This document shows positions 35,261 to 43,646 of a stretch of DNA of 64,000 bases, one piece after another. Every line of letters starts with the position of its first letter. The stretch's first letter is position 1. The stretch covers positions 1 through 64,000 of the forward strand of contig NZ_QJVC01000012.1 in assembly GCF_003219795.1 (NCBI RefSeq), given 5' to 3'. A model generated the notes under the pieces. The model searched no databases. It had not been told where the DNA came from and saw only the letters and a program-made list of their open reading frames with translations. Origin of the DNA: Arthrobacter psychrolactophilus (lineage in GTDB: Bacteria > Actinomycetota > Actinomycetes > Actinomycetales > Micrococcaceae). Made by a program: the position numbers and the translations under genes.

Positions 35261-35848
35261 ATGCCCCTCACTCGTGATCAGGTCATCGAGACCGCCTTTG
35301 ACATCCTGCGGGACTACGGGTTGGCCGATCTGTCCATGCGTCGTTTAGCACGGGACCTTGGCGTGCAGCCCGGAGCCCTGTACTGGCATGTGAAGAACAA
35401 ACAAGAATTGCTCGGCGTACTCTCGGTCATGATCCTGGTGCCCGCCGATTCCGGACCCACACGCTCAGACGCGGGCGCGGAAAGCGGGGCGATTGCTGCC
35501 CTACGCCTGCAATCCCGTGCCATCCGGCGGGCCCTGCTGGCGGTGCGCGACGGCGCCGAGGTGGTGACGCTGACCCACGCTCTGGACCCGGAATCGCTCA
35601 ACGTGCTGGGCCGGCTTGCTCTGGGATTTGAGGCCGCAGGCTTGCGCGGGCACAAGGCCGGATGGGCCGCCAAGGCCCTGGTGCATTACATCCTCGGCAG
35701 CGTCACCGAGGAACAAACCCGCAGCGGGTTGATCCAGGCCGGCGTTCTTTCAGCCCCGGCTGAGCGCGGCGACGCTGAGGACGCCTTTGACTTCGGGCTC
35801 GAACTGCTGCTTGCAGGCGCTGCCGCGACACCCAACACCCCACGGTAA
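35261..35848 (+). CDS. bioQ: TetR-family regulator, probable biotin repressor BioQ
   Basis: A 195-residue TetR protein. The N-terminal HTH reads VIETAFDILRDYGLADLSMR, then RLARDLGVQPGALYWHVKNK. The C-terminal domain is helical with no family marker. BioQ is the TetR-type regulator of biotin genes in corynebacteria and mycobacteria. Here the assignment rests on divergence from bioB and on the TGAAC-N3-GTTCA palindrome at the bioB start. The ATG at 35261 directly begins the HTH region; the longer upstream frame is unsupported. I am moderately sure of the symbol. Confidence 0.65.
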   Translation: MPLTRDQVIETAFDILRDYGLADLSMRRLARDLGVQPGALYWHVKNKQELLGVLSVMILVPADSGPTRSDAGAESGAIAALRLQSRAIRRALLAVRDGAEVVTLTHALDPESLNVLGRLALGFEAAGLRGHKAGWAAKALVHYILGSVTEEQTRSGLIQAGVLSAPAERGDAEDAFDFGLELLLAGAAATPNTPR

Positions 35849-35858
35849 GATTCCGGAC

Positions 35859-36779
35859 ATGGATATCCCCCGCACAGCAAAGCTGCACCTTGAACTTGAC
35901 GTGGAATTCGACGGCAGCGATGCCGTCCAGGGCTACGCTCGCCATTGGGCACACGAACAGGCCGGCGACGATGCAGCATCGTTGGAAGCAAAACTCGCCC
36001 AGGCCGCCGAAAGTCCCGAATCGGCTCTCATGATGGTGCTGGAACCCGACGATCTTCTCGGTGAGGTGCCCGGGGTCATGGCGCTGGGCGCGAGCATGTG
36101 GATCGACGGCGGCTCCGAGGCAGATACGTCCTGGCCCGATGAGGCTGAGCTGGACGACGAGGAGGAGTTCGACGACGAGGCGGAGGAAAGTGACGAGGAC
36201 TGGCTCCAGAAGATTTTCTTGGCCGCCGACAAATTACCCGGCCTGGACCTCACTGTCTTGGGATATGCCACGGCCGAACTCAACCCTGACACCCGAGCCC
36301 AGGCGCTGCGGCAGGCCACAAATCTCCGGGGTGCCCTGCACTGGGCTTACGAATATGTCATCGATCAGCTCTTTGATGATGTCCAGACGCTGCGCACCTC
36401 TGCCGACAGCGTCGGGGAGACGCTCCAGCTCTGCGCTCTCCCGCCGGCCTACCGCCCCGCCTTTGATGCCTTGTTTGCTCAGCGCTTCCTGGTCGTCGCC
36501 CTTGATGTGGGCCACTGCCTGGTCAGCGGTTTCAGCTCGCCATCATGCCTTGCCCAGGAGCTAGCCCTGAAGCTGCTTCTAGACAGCGTTGAAAGCCTCG
36601 AATTCATGCTGCCGGACCTGGACATGCCTCAGGACTGGCGTGTCCTCGCTAGCGAGAACCTCTTCACGAGCCTGGATCATGAACTGCTCTACCTCAGCCA
36701 TGACGGCGCCTCAGATATCTCGGACTGGTTCACGCCCTATCTAAACCAGACGTTGAACCCCTATGCGGCCAACGAATAA
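35859..36779 (+). CDS. Hypothetical protein with acidic linker
   Basis: A 306-residue soluble protein I do not recognise. Residues about 80-115 are strongly acidic (EAELDDEEEFDDEAEESDED), separating an N-terminal part of about 75 residues from a helical C-terminal domain with hydrophobic repeats. There is no signal peptide or membrane helix. It begins ten bases after the bioQ stop, so it may be co-transcribed with that gene. The ATG at 35859 avoids overlap with bioQ. Function unknown. Confidence 0.7.
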   Translation: MDIPRTAKLHLELDVEFDGSDAVQGYARHWAHEQAGDDAASLEAKLAQAAESPESALMMVLEPDDLLGEVPGVMALGASMWIDGGSEADTSWPDEAELDDEEEFDDEAEESDEDWLQKIFLAADKLPGLDLTVLGYATAELNPDTRAQALRQATNLRGALHWAYEYVIDQLFDDVQTLRTSADSVGETLQLCALPPAYRPAFDALFAQRFLVVALDVGHCLVSGFSSPSCLAQELALKLLLDSVESLEFMLPDLDMPQDWRVLASENLFTSLDHELLYLSHDGASDISDWFTPYLNQTLNPYAANE

Positions 36780-36812
36780 CCGGTGCCCGAAGGCTCCCTG
36801 CGGCCGCCGCGA

Positions 36813-37274
36813 TTAAGCGCGGCCGCCGGGCGGGCCAACGATCAGCAAGGTGGCCATGATGCCGCCAACCACCACGACAAAACTCACACCCAACAGCACC
36901 GGCCGGGCGACCATGGCCCGCAGGGCCACATCAGTCCAGGCCCGGTCGCCGGGATGGTCACTGGCGGTGGTGCGCCATGCGCCGTCGAGCTTTCCATGCT
37001 TTTCCAGCCACCGATCGAAGGGGATGGTCAGGTACGGGATCACAGAGGTGGCCGCGGCAACCACAATCAAGCCCTTGGGCCAGCGCTGGTTCAGTCCGAT
37101 CAGGGTCGCCGTCACGACATAGGCGATGAACACCAGACCATGCACAAATCCGCCGATGGAGACCGGCCAATCACCGAGTTTCACCCCATATTTCAGGATC
37201 ATACCTAGGATCAGGAGCGTCCAGGTGACAGCCTCGGCCGTGGCTATAGTGCGGTAAAAAGTGCGTGGCGACAT
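36813..37274 (-). CDS. DUF3817 membrane protein
   Basis: A 153-residue protein with about four hydrophobic helices. AEAVTWTLLILGMILKYGV, IGGFVHGLVFIAYVV and RWPKGLIVVAAATSVIPYLT with PFDRWLEKHG match the DUF3817 domain. Members are small integral membrane proteins of unknown function in actinobacteria. Its gene ends 33 bases after the convergent hypothetical gene; a GCGGCCGC inverted pair lies between them. Confidence 0.8.
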   Translation of the reverse strand: MSPRTFYRTIATAEAVTWTLLILGMILKYGVKLGDWPVSIGGFVHGLVFIAYVVTATLIGLNQRWPKGLIVVAAATSVIPYLTIPFDRWLEKHGKLDGAWRTTASDHPGDRAWTDVALRAMVARPVLLGVSFVVVVGGIMATLLIVGPPGGRA

Positions 37275-37337
37275 GATCTGGATACAGTCCTTGAGTGGTG
37301 GGCGGAAGTCCGTTGGCAGAAAACACCATCATCTACC

Positions 37338-38261
37338 CTAGCCGCGCTTACTGGGAGCGTCCTGCATACCCAAACGCAGCCGCCGCGCCCTCGCCGCGGT
37401 TTCGCTAGGGCCCGGTGATCCCAAACCCCACTGTACGACGGCGAGCACGAGTCGGGTGGGAATCCGTACCGGAAGCGGTACGGGGCCAAGTGACGGCGGG
37501 TGCAGGTGCAGAAGTTCGCGATAGACCGGGGGCAGTGCCGCCACCGCGGCTGCAAACAACACCGCATATCCGGCCTGTTGTGAGCGCGGCAGGGGCGGGT
37601 GACGAATGAAGGCGACGGCCTCACGGGTACGCGCATCGCAGCGAAGCTCGCACGTAAACGCTGCAAGCTGAGCGGTGAGTTCACTGACGGAGGTGGGCGG
37701 ATCCGGTACCCGCATGAGGGCGCCGGCCACGGCCCAGTCGGCGACGTAAGCATCAGGGCCGCCGGGAATGGGGCCGCCGTAGGCGCCATGTGCGGACAAG
37801 AATGCTTGCGTGAAGGCCAGATGCACCCACCGGAGCAGCTCGGGATCGTTGGCCGCATAAGGGCGTTCCTCACCGGCATTTGTTGTGTAGCTCCCCCGAA
37901 TGTAGCCATGGATGCGTTGCACCTTGGTGGTGGCCTGCTGGGCAGTCCTCGTGTCCCCATAGCTCACGGTAAAGATCCATTGAATCGTGCTGGCCAAACG
38001 GCCCAGCGGATCCGTGCGGAAGTTGGAGTGGTCGTGGACCCCGGCGAGGGCGCCTGGGTGCAGCGCCTGAATCAACAAGGCCTGAATGCCGGCCACAAGC
38101 GTCGTCATGGACCCGTGGACAGACCACGCCGCCGAATCAGGCCCAAAGTAGCCTGCGTCGTCGCCCTTTTCCAGATCGCGTTCCCATTGCGGGACGGTGG
38201 GCGAATTGTTACTGAAGGTGCCGCGCAACTGTCGTCGCCAACGGGCCACGGGATTGATCAT
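37338..38261 (-). CDS. Oxygenase MpaB family (DUF2236) protein
   Basis: A 307-residue protein of the MpaB/latex-clearing-protein-related group. WSVHGSMTTLVAGIQALLIQ, ALHPGALAGVHDHSNFRTDP, GRLASTIQWIFTVSYGD and VHLAFTQAFLSAH contain the conserved His and Arg residues that bind heme b in characterised relatives. The oxidation substrate is unknown. The ATG at 38261 starts MINPVARWRR; the longer frame to 38345 lacks a ribosome site. Confidence 0.8.
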   Translation of the reverse strand: MINPVARWRRQLRGTFSNNSPTVPQWERDLEKGDDAGYFGPDSAAWSVHGSMTTLVAGIQALLIQALHPGALAGVHDHSNFRTDPLGRLASTIQWIFTVSYGDTRTAQQATTKVQRIHGYIRGSYTTNAGEERPYAANDPELLRWVHLAFTQAFLSAHGAYGGPIPGGPDAYVADWAVAGALMRVPDPPTSVSELTAQLAAFTCELRCDARTREAVAFIRHPPLPRSQQAGYAVLFAAAVAALPPVYRELLHLHPPSLGPVPLPVRIPTRLVLAVVQWGLGSPGPSETAARARRLRLGMQDAPSKRG

Positions 38262-38410
38262 GATTCCAGTCTGAACCCCCGCAGCGGAAATGCGGTACCG
38301 CTGCGCAAAACAAGGCCTCACGTTCTCCTGACAAAGCCGCGGCAAAGGATCACAATGAAAGAGAGGCCGCGGCCATCAGGGGCCCGGCGGCAACAAGAGA
38401 AAGCACAGCC

Positions 38411-38578
38411 ATGAGCAATTCACCAGCCACAAACCCCAGTGACGCAATCGCACCCACCCACGATCCGACGTCACGGGAATATGCTGAGACGGCGGCAGAA
38501 GGAGGCGATGGCAGGGAACTGCCGGAAATCCGCATGCACACCCAAGACCCTGCCGAAGGCCCCGACGACGTCGACTGA
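38411..38578 (+). CDS. Small acidic hypothetical protein
   Basis: A 55-residue, strongly acidic and presumably disordered protein starting MSNSPATNPSDAIAPTHDPT and ending DPAEGPDDVD. It has no domain. GAAAGCACAGCC before the ATG is only a weak ribosome site. High density of Asp and Glu and clean fit between its neighbours support it as a real small gene, but not strongly. Confidence 0.5.
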   Translation: MSNSPATNPSDAIAPTHDPTSREYAETAAEGGDGRELPEIRMHTQDPAEGPDDVD

Positions 38579-38634
38579 CTCGCCCTTTTCTGCGGGCACT
38601 GACGATTGTCGGTGCGGGAGCCTATGCTGTGATC

Positions 38635-39099
38635 ATGTCAACATTCAGCGTCTCGCGCAGCTCCGTCATCCCAGCCCCCGCAGCAGAGATTTACGCCTTG
38701 GTTGTCAGCTTCCGTGAGTGGCTGAAATGGTCGCCCTGGGAAGGGATCGATCCCTCCATGCAGCGCAGCTACTCGGGTCCTGTGGCGGGTGTGGGCGCCA
38801 GCTACTCGTGGACGGGAAACGGCAAGGCCGGAGCGGGAACCATGGAAATTCTCGAGGCCGTCGAACCGTCCAAGATCCATCTCCGCCTTGAGTTCACGAA
38901 ACCCATGAAGGCCGTCAATCCCACGACCTTCACCTTTGAACCCGTGGCCGAGGGGACCCGCGTCACCTGGACCATGACGGGGGAAAACAAGGGCCTGAGC
39001 CGGGTCTTTATGCTGTTCATGAACATGGACAAATTGGTGGGCGGCGATTTCGAGAAGGGTCTAGCTCAGCTGGCAGATTGCGTGGCTCAGAAGAGCTGA
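38635..39099 (+). CDS. SRPBCC-family (START-like) protein
   Basis: A 154-residue protein of the polyketide cyclase / START-like ligand-binding fold. ISRSSVIPAPAAEIYALVVS-like opening, FREWLKWSPWEGID, YSWTGNGKAGAGTMEILEAV and VTWTMTGENKGLSRVFMLFM are typical of the SRPBCC family used in many actinobacterial proteins. It probably binds a lipid or small hydrophobic molecule. The ATG at 38635 is preferred to the GTG two codons earlier. Confidence 0.8.
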   Translation: MSTFSVSRSSVIPAPAAEIYALVVSFREWLKWSPWEGIDPSMQRSYSGPVAGVGASYSWTGNGKAGAGTMEILEAVEPSKIHLRLEFTKPMKAVNPTTFTFEPVAEGTRVTWTMTGENKGLSRVFMLFMNMDKLVGGDFEKGLAQLADCVAQKS

Positions 39100-39108
39100 C
39101 CACTCGGC

Positions 39109-39609
39109 TCAGCCGTGCAGCGGCTCGTGGGCATCCACGCGCGGAATGGCAAGCACCGGAATGTGCTGGTTGGCCAGCAACTTTCGGACCACCGAGCCGG
39201 CAAGGACTTCATTGACACCCGCCAGCAGGCCCGGGCGGCGGGCACCGACCACAATGACCGAGGCATTCACGGCCTGGGCCAAGCGTCCTAGGGCAAGCGC
39301 TGTTTCGCCGCCCAAAACGCGAATGCTTGCCGACACCTGGTGCGCCTCCGCGGCCGCGGTCAGCAAGGGTTCCAGTTCCAAGACTGCCGACGCCGCCTCG
39401 TCCTCGGGATCCAGGGCCCGGTTCAGGGACTTGCCCAAAACATTGCCGTCGGGGTCCCATTCGATGAGATAACTGCCGGGATCGACATAAGCGCCGACCA
39501 GCTCGGCACCTGTTGCCGCGGCCAATTCGACGGCGAACGCCAACACCGCGGGATCTTGTTCCGGCAGCAATCCCACGACTACTGCGCCTTGACCAAAACG
39601 AGGATTCAT
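39109..39609 (-). CDS. Universal stress protein (UspA family)
   Basis: A 166-residue single USP domain. GAVVVGLLPEQDPAVLAFAV opens the fold. RVLGGETALALGRLAQAVNA, VIVVGARRPGLLAGVNEVLA and GSVVRKLLANQHIPVLAIP reproduce the terminal G-x2-G-x9-G(S/T) ATP-binding pattern, in modified form. USPs accumulate in starvation or hypoxia. It is convergent with the SRPBCC gene, ten bases apart. Confidence 0.85.
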   Translation of the reverse strand: MNPRFGQGAVVVGLLPEQDPAVLAFAVELAAATGAELVGAYVDPGSYLIEWDPDGNVLGKSLNRALDPEDEAASAVLELEPLLTAAAEAHQVSASIRVLGGETALALGRLAQAVNASVIVVGARRPGLLAGVNEVLAGSVVRKLLANQHIPVLAIPRVDAHEPLHG

Positions 39610-39746
39610 GACCGGCTCGTTCCCTTGGGACCCCCTGCTACACAGGCTATGGACCCATCTTCGCGCATTCGCCTGCGATGCGAAAGGGCTCGACGCGGCC
39701 TGAGGCGAAAGTCCCGGGCAACTCCCGCGGCCGCTACGCTGAAGGC

Positions 39747-40463
39747 ATGTTGTCTTCCGAGTTACTCAGTGCCGTTCCACACGGTATCCTCAACACCGCT
39801 TTTCTTCATGCGCTCCCCTCCGAGTTGGAGGCCGTGGCCATACCTGACAAGGCCGTCGGGATGGCCCAGTATATGAAGTCATCCATGCCCTTCATGGGCG
39901 TCCCCTCCCCTTCCGTCCGCGCGACGGTGCGGTCGCTGGCCAAGGTGCATCCCTTCTCCAGTGTCGCGGAACTGCACGCCACCGTGACCGAGCTGTGGAC
40001 GACGGCCCAGTTCCGGGAGGAACGCTACGCGGCCATCATGCTCACCGACTCTCGCCTCGGCCGAGGTGAGATTGGGCTCTTACCGTTTTACGCCGTCGTC
40101 ATTGGCAGTGGCCAGTGGTGGGATTACGTCGACGCGGTGGCGCCGCGGGTCTGTGAATTGTTCCTCAAGGAGCCGGAGTCCATGGAGGCGCTACTGCGGC
40201 AGTGGAGTGTGGCGGAGAATTTCTGGTTTCGGCGCTCGGCGATCATTGCCCAGCTTCCGGCCAAGGCGGCGACAAATGTTGCGCTGCTGCAGGAGCTCAT
40301 CGAGCCCAATCTTGGTGACAAGGAATTCTTTATCCGCAAGGCGATCGGCTGGGCCCTACGACAATATGCCCGGACCGATCCGGCCTGGGTACGCGACTAT
40401 GTGCGGCACAACGAACAGCGGCTGAGCCCGTTGTCGTACCGTGAGGCGCTCAAGCACCTCTGA
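39747..40463 (+). CDS. DNA alkylation repair protein (AlkD-like HEAT-repeat glycosylase)
   Basis: A 238-residue protein with the helical ALK repeats of AlkC/AlkD enzymes. MAQYMKSSMPFMGVPSPSVR, REERYAAIMLTDSR, WWDYVDAVAPRV, SVAENFWFRRSAIIAQL and DKEFFIRKAIGWALRQYART are all family hallmarks. The WFRR and FIRKAIGWALR segments line the DNA-binding groove. It excises N3- and N7-alkylated purines. The ATG at 39747 suits the family; the longer frame overlaps nothing useful. It ends one base before the convergent mptB. Confidence 0.87.
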   Translation: MLSSELLSAVPHGILNTAFLHALPSELEAVAIPDKAVGMAQYMKSSMPFMGVPSPSVRATVRSLAKVHPFSSVAELHATVTELWTTAQFREERYAAIMLTDSRLGRGEIGLLPFYAVVIGSGQWWDYVDAVAPRVCELFLKEPESMEALLRQWSVAENFWFRRSAIIAQLPAKAATNVALLQELIEPNLGDKEFFIRKAIGWALRQYARTDPAWVRDYVRHNEQRLSPLSYREALKHL

Positions 40464-40464
40464 G

Positions 40465-42123
40465 TCAGGCAGGCTCGGCGGCCTTCTCTGGCTTCGTGGT
40501 AAGGAAGAGTCCACGGGTGGCCTTGTCCTTGAACATGATGAACAAGACGCAGGCGAACCCGACCACGATGGCCACGGTGCGAACCATGACGACGGGAATC
40601 CACGGGAACACGCTGAGCTGATCCGTCAAGGCGATCAAGGTAAAGAAGGCCGTCAGGTACAGCACGGTGCGCATCTGCCACCCTTCCTCAAGGCCCGTGA
40701 TGGCAAAGAAGGCCAGCAGCCACAGCATGTACCAGGGCTGGATCATGGAGGCCATGAGCACCACGACGGCAAAGGCCCACGCCATCCGGCGCAGCACCGC
40801 CTGGCTGTGGCGGCGTGTTTCATCAAGGGCGTCCGGGTTCTGGTGAGCCACGCCGTTGGCGGCCGGAATCGGGATCTTCCAGAATGCCAGGACCATGACG
40901 AGCAGGATCGAGATGCCCTGTGCAATGGTTTGTATGACATCGGTGACGGAGCCGCCGGCGCCGCCGAGGAGCGTGATGACGAATCCGACGGTGTGGGAGA
41001 ACAGGCCCACGGGGGCATACCAAATCCACACGGTTCCGGGGGTTTGCAGTGCCGCCAACCAGCCAAAGCCCAGACCGTTCATGACACCCATGACGGCCAT
41101 GATTCCCATGGAGATGGCCAGCGTCGCTGCCCAGATCGCAAACTTGCGGACCCAGCCGGCTCGCGAGCCTGCCCAGAGCAATCCGACAAACGGCAGCGCG
41201 ATCAAGGTGATGGGTTTGATGGCGATCGAGGCGGTCACCAACAAGATGCCCAAAATGGGGCGCTTCGCCGACGCGTAGTACAGGCCGGCCACCACCAGGC
41301 CGAGCATGAGCGAATCGTTATGCACGCTGGCCACAAAGTTAATGAGCACCACGGGGTTCAACACCACGAGCCACAGGGCGCGGTGTGGGTTGAGGCCGTG
41401 ACGCGCCGCCAGCTTCGGGATGTAGATGGCAAGGAGCACGACGCCGATCAGGCACGCGATGCGGAAGGGAATCAGTGCGATCTCGGGGCTGCCCGCTGGC
41501 AGGAGCACGGCGAAGTGCTCTAACCACAGCCACAGCGGTCCATAGGGTGTGGGAGCCTCGGTCCACAAGGTATCCGGGCCAAGTGAAAAGTAGTTATTGA
41601 GGGCAGAAATGCCATCGGTGTACGGATCCAGTCCCTGTTGCATGAGACGGCCCTGCCCAATGTAGGCGTAGGAATCTCGGCTAAACAACGGCAACGTCAA
41701 CATCAGGGGGGCCACCCAGAGCATCAACGCCTTCTTCAGGATCGGCGCAGAAGTCTCATCCCAGGGCGCCAGATGTTGGCGTAGCCGCAACCAGCCTCGC
41801 AGCATGAGGGCCGCCCCAACGCACAACAAGACCGTGGCAATGATCACCGCGGCCGGAGTGGTCCTGGCCACGATAAAGAGTGGATTGCGGATCAGCACGG
41901 AGCTGCTGGCGAGCCAGCCAACGCCAAAGGAGCCCAGCAGCAACATGATGGAGCCGGCAAAGCCCTGCCACACCGCTGAGGCAGCGGTTCCGGTACCGCG
42001 GGGGAACTTCTTCAACACCTTCAACTCCACCTCTGGCAGGACAACACGCGCGCTGGTCAACTGCTTTACTCCTGAACTAGTGCTGTCCTTGATGTCAGGA
42101 CGGGTTTGCGTGTGGTGGGCCAA
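40465..42123 (-). CDS. mptB: MptB-type alpha-1,6-mannosyltransferase (GT-C)
   Basis: A 552-residue integral membrane glycosyltransferase with about thirteen hydrophobic segments. Family blocks are FSRDSYAYIGQGRLMQQGLD, PYGPLWLWLEH, NPVVLINFVASVHNDSLMLG, ASIAIKPITLIALPFVGLLW and IQPWYMLWLLAF. It uses polyprenyl-phosphomannose on the outer face of the membrane to extend the lipomannan core, as in mycobacteria and corynebacteria. A 50-residue cytosolic tail precedes the first helix. It is divergent from the two GT87-like genes, and a paralogue faces it at the far end of the locus. Confidence 0.87.
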   Translation of the reverse strand: MAHHTQTRPDIKDSTSSGVKQLTSARVVLPEVELKVLKKFPRGTGTAASAVWQGFAGSIMLLLGSFGVGWLASSSVLIRNPLFIVARTTPAAVIIATVLLCVGAALMLRGWLRLRQHLAPWDETSAPILKKALMLWVAPLMLTLPLFSRDSYAYIGQGRLMQQGLDPYTDGISALNNYFSLGPDTLWTEAPTPYGPLWLWLEHFAVLLPAGSPEIALIPFRIACLIGVVLLAIYIPKLAARHGLNPHRALWLVVLNPVVLINFVASVHNDSLMLGLVVAGLYYASAKRPILGILLVTASIAIKPITLIALPFVGLLWAGSRAGWVRKFAIWAATLAISMGIMAVMGVMNGLGFGWLAALQTPGTVWIWYAPVGLFSHTVGFVITLLGGAGGSVTDVIQTIAQGISILLVMVLAFWKIPIPAANGVAHQNPDALDETRRHSQAVLRRMAWAFAVVVLMASMIQPWYMLWLLAFFAITGLEEGWQMRTVLYLTAFFTLIALTDQLSVFPWIPVVMVRTVAIVVGFACVLFIMFKDKATRGLFLTTKPEKAAEPA

Positions 42124-42292
42124 ATCGGCCCCAGGGGAGCTACAGGGCGCTGCGCTAATATGTAAGCAGCCACGGACTCCGTTCTTGGCATTCTACCCAC
42201 TTCAGCCGGTCAATTCCTTGGAATCGACCGCAGGCCATGTGACGCGTTTGACCTTCTCGCGCCCGGCACACGCTTCTACGAAGGACTGGATC

Positions 42293-43645
42293 ATCTCCAC
42301 AGATACGTTTTTTGCCGCTCTTGCCCGATTCCGAGACCGGCTCCTGCCCTCTCGAACCCAGAACTGGCTGAAAACATCGCGTGGTTTATGGACCGTCTTT
42401 GGCGCCATTCATGTGCTCTTCCTCGTGCTCGCAGGGCTGCTATCGCTGCGTGGAGAAGCGTTTAGCGACACGTTTATCTACCGCATCTGGGCCTCAGTGG
42501 ACTTCAACGAAAGCCTTGTGACGGGCCCGAGCCCCTGGGTTTACCCGATTCTTGCCCTGATTCCCATGGCCATCGCCTATATTTTTGGCAGCGGTCCCTT
42601 CCTGTTCATCTGGGTTTTGATGATCGCCGCGCTCAATACCTTGGCCGTGGGCAAGCTCACGCGGTGGGGTAAGAACACCGAGGCGATCCCGGCGGCTCTG
42701 TGGTGGACCGTGTTCACCGCACTCATGGCGTGGCTTGGCTTTGCCCGCGTCGACGGGTTAACCGCCCCGGTGGTCTTGATCGCGTTGACCATCGGCGTGG
42801 CGAACCCGTTCCTGACCTCGTTCATCCTCAGCATCGCCACCTGGACCAAAGTCTGGCCGGCCGCCGTCGTTCTTGCACTCTTTACGGTGGTGAAGAAGCG
42901 CGTGCAGGTAGTGCTGGCCGGTGTTCTCGTGACGGCCCTGGTGGTCGGCATGGCGCTGAGCATGAACGCGCTGCCGAAGCTGCTGAACTTCCTGCTGGAA
43001 CAAGGCGATCGCGGCATGCAGCTCGAGGCCACGTTCACCACCCCCTGGCTGTGGATGAGCGTTTTGGGCTTAGGCGATGCGCACATGTACATGAACCAGG
43101 ACATCAACTCCATGCAGGTTGACGGCCCCGGTTCTGCGACCATGAGCGTTTTGATGCAGCCCCTGCTCATCGCGGCCGCGCTGCTCGTTGCCGGTCTCGT
43201 GTTCTGGGCCCTGCACACCGGTAAGCGCAATGGTGGCGCCGATCGCACCGCCCTGCTGCTCTTTGGTTCCCTGGCACTCGTTACCGCGTTCGTGGTCTTC
43301 AACAAGGTGGGTTCCCCGCAGTTCATGGTGTGGCTGGCGCCCGCCGTTGCCGTGGGATTGTCGTACCAGTGGAAGGCATGGCGCGTCCCGGCAACGATGC
43401 TCATTGGCGTGGCCGTCCTGACCTTCCTGGTGTACCCGCTCTTCTATGACGCGCTCTCACACAACAACCCGCTCATGGCCGGCGTGCTGACCCTGCGCAA
43501 CCTGCTGCTCATCGTGTTGTTTGTCTGGAGCGTCCGTCAGCTCTTCCTCATGGGCCGCAACCCTGGCCTGATTCCTCGCCATGATCTCGCGCCCGACGCC
43601 GTGAGCGCCCCTGTGGCAGCGCGGTCGACGAACAAGGAGCACTAA
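42293..43645 (+). CDS. GT-C (GT87-like) mannosyltransferase A, probable AUC start
   Basis: A 450-residue multi-pass membrane protein of the GT87/PIM-type mannosyltransferase group. FSDTFIYRIWASVDF carries the early acidic motif, followed by ARVDGLTAPVVLIAL, IATWTKVWPAAVVLAL, LEQGDRGMQLEATFTTPWLW and NKVGSPQFMVWLAP. No ATG, GTG or TTG sits near a ribosome site. GAAGGA at 42280-42285 is seven bases before ATC 42293, reading ISTDTFFAAL. The next gene starts the same way. A GTG at 42239 would add 18 residues without a clear ribosome site. Probably acts on lipomannan. Confidence 0.75.
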   Translation: MSTDTFFAALARFRDRLLPSRTQNWLKTSRGLWTVFGAIHVLFLVLAGLLSLRGEAFSDTFIYRIWASVDFNESLVTGPSPWVYPILALIPMAIAYIFGSGPFLFIWVLMIAALNTLAVGKLTRWGKNTEAIPAALWWTVFTALMAWLGFARVDGLTAPVVLIALTIGVANPFLTSFILSIATWTKVWPAAVVLALFTVVKKRVQVVLAGVLVTALVVGMALSMNALPKLLNFLLEQGDRGMQLEATFTTPWLWMSVLGLGDAHMYMNQDINSMQVDGPGSATMSVLMQPLLIAAALLVAGLVFWALHTGKRNGGADRTALLLFGSLALVTAFVVFNKVGSPQFMVWLAPAVAVGLSYQWKAWRVPATMLIGVAVLTFLVYPLFYDALSHNNPLMAGVLTLRNLLLIVLFVWSVRQLFLMGRNPGLIPRHDLAPDAVSAPVAARSTNKEH

Positions 43646-43646
43646 G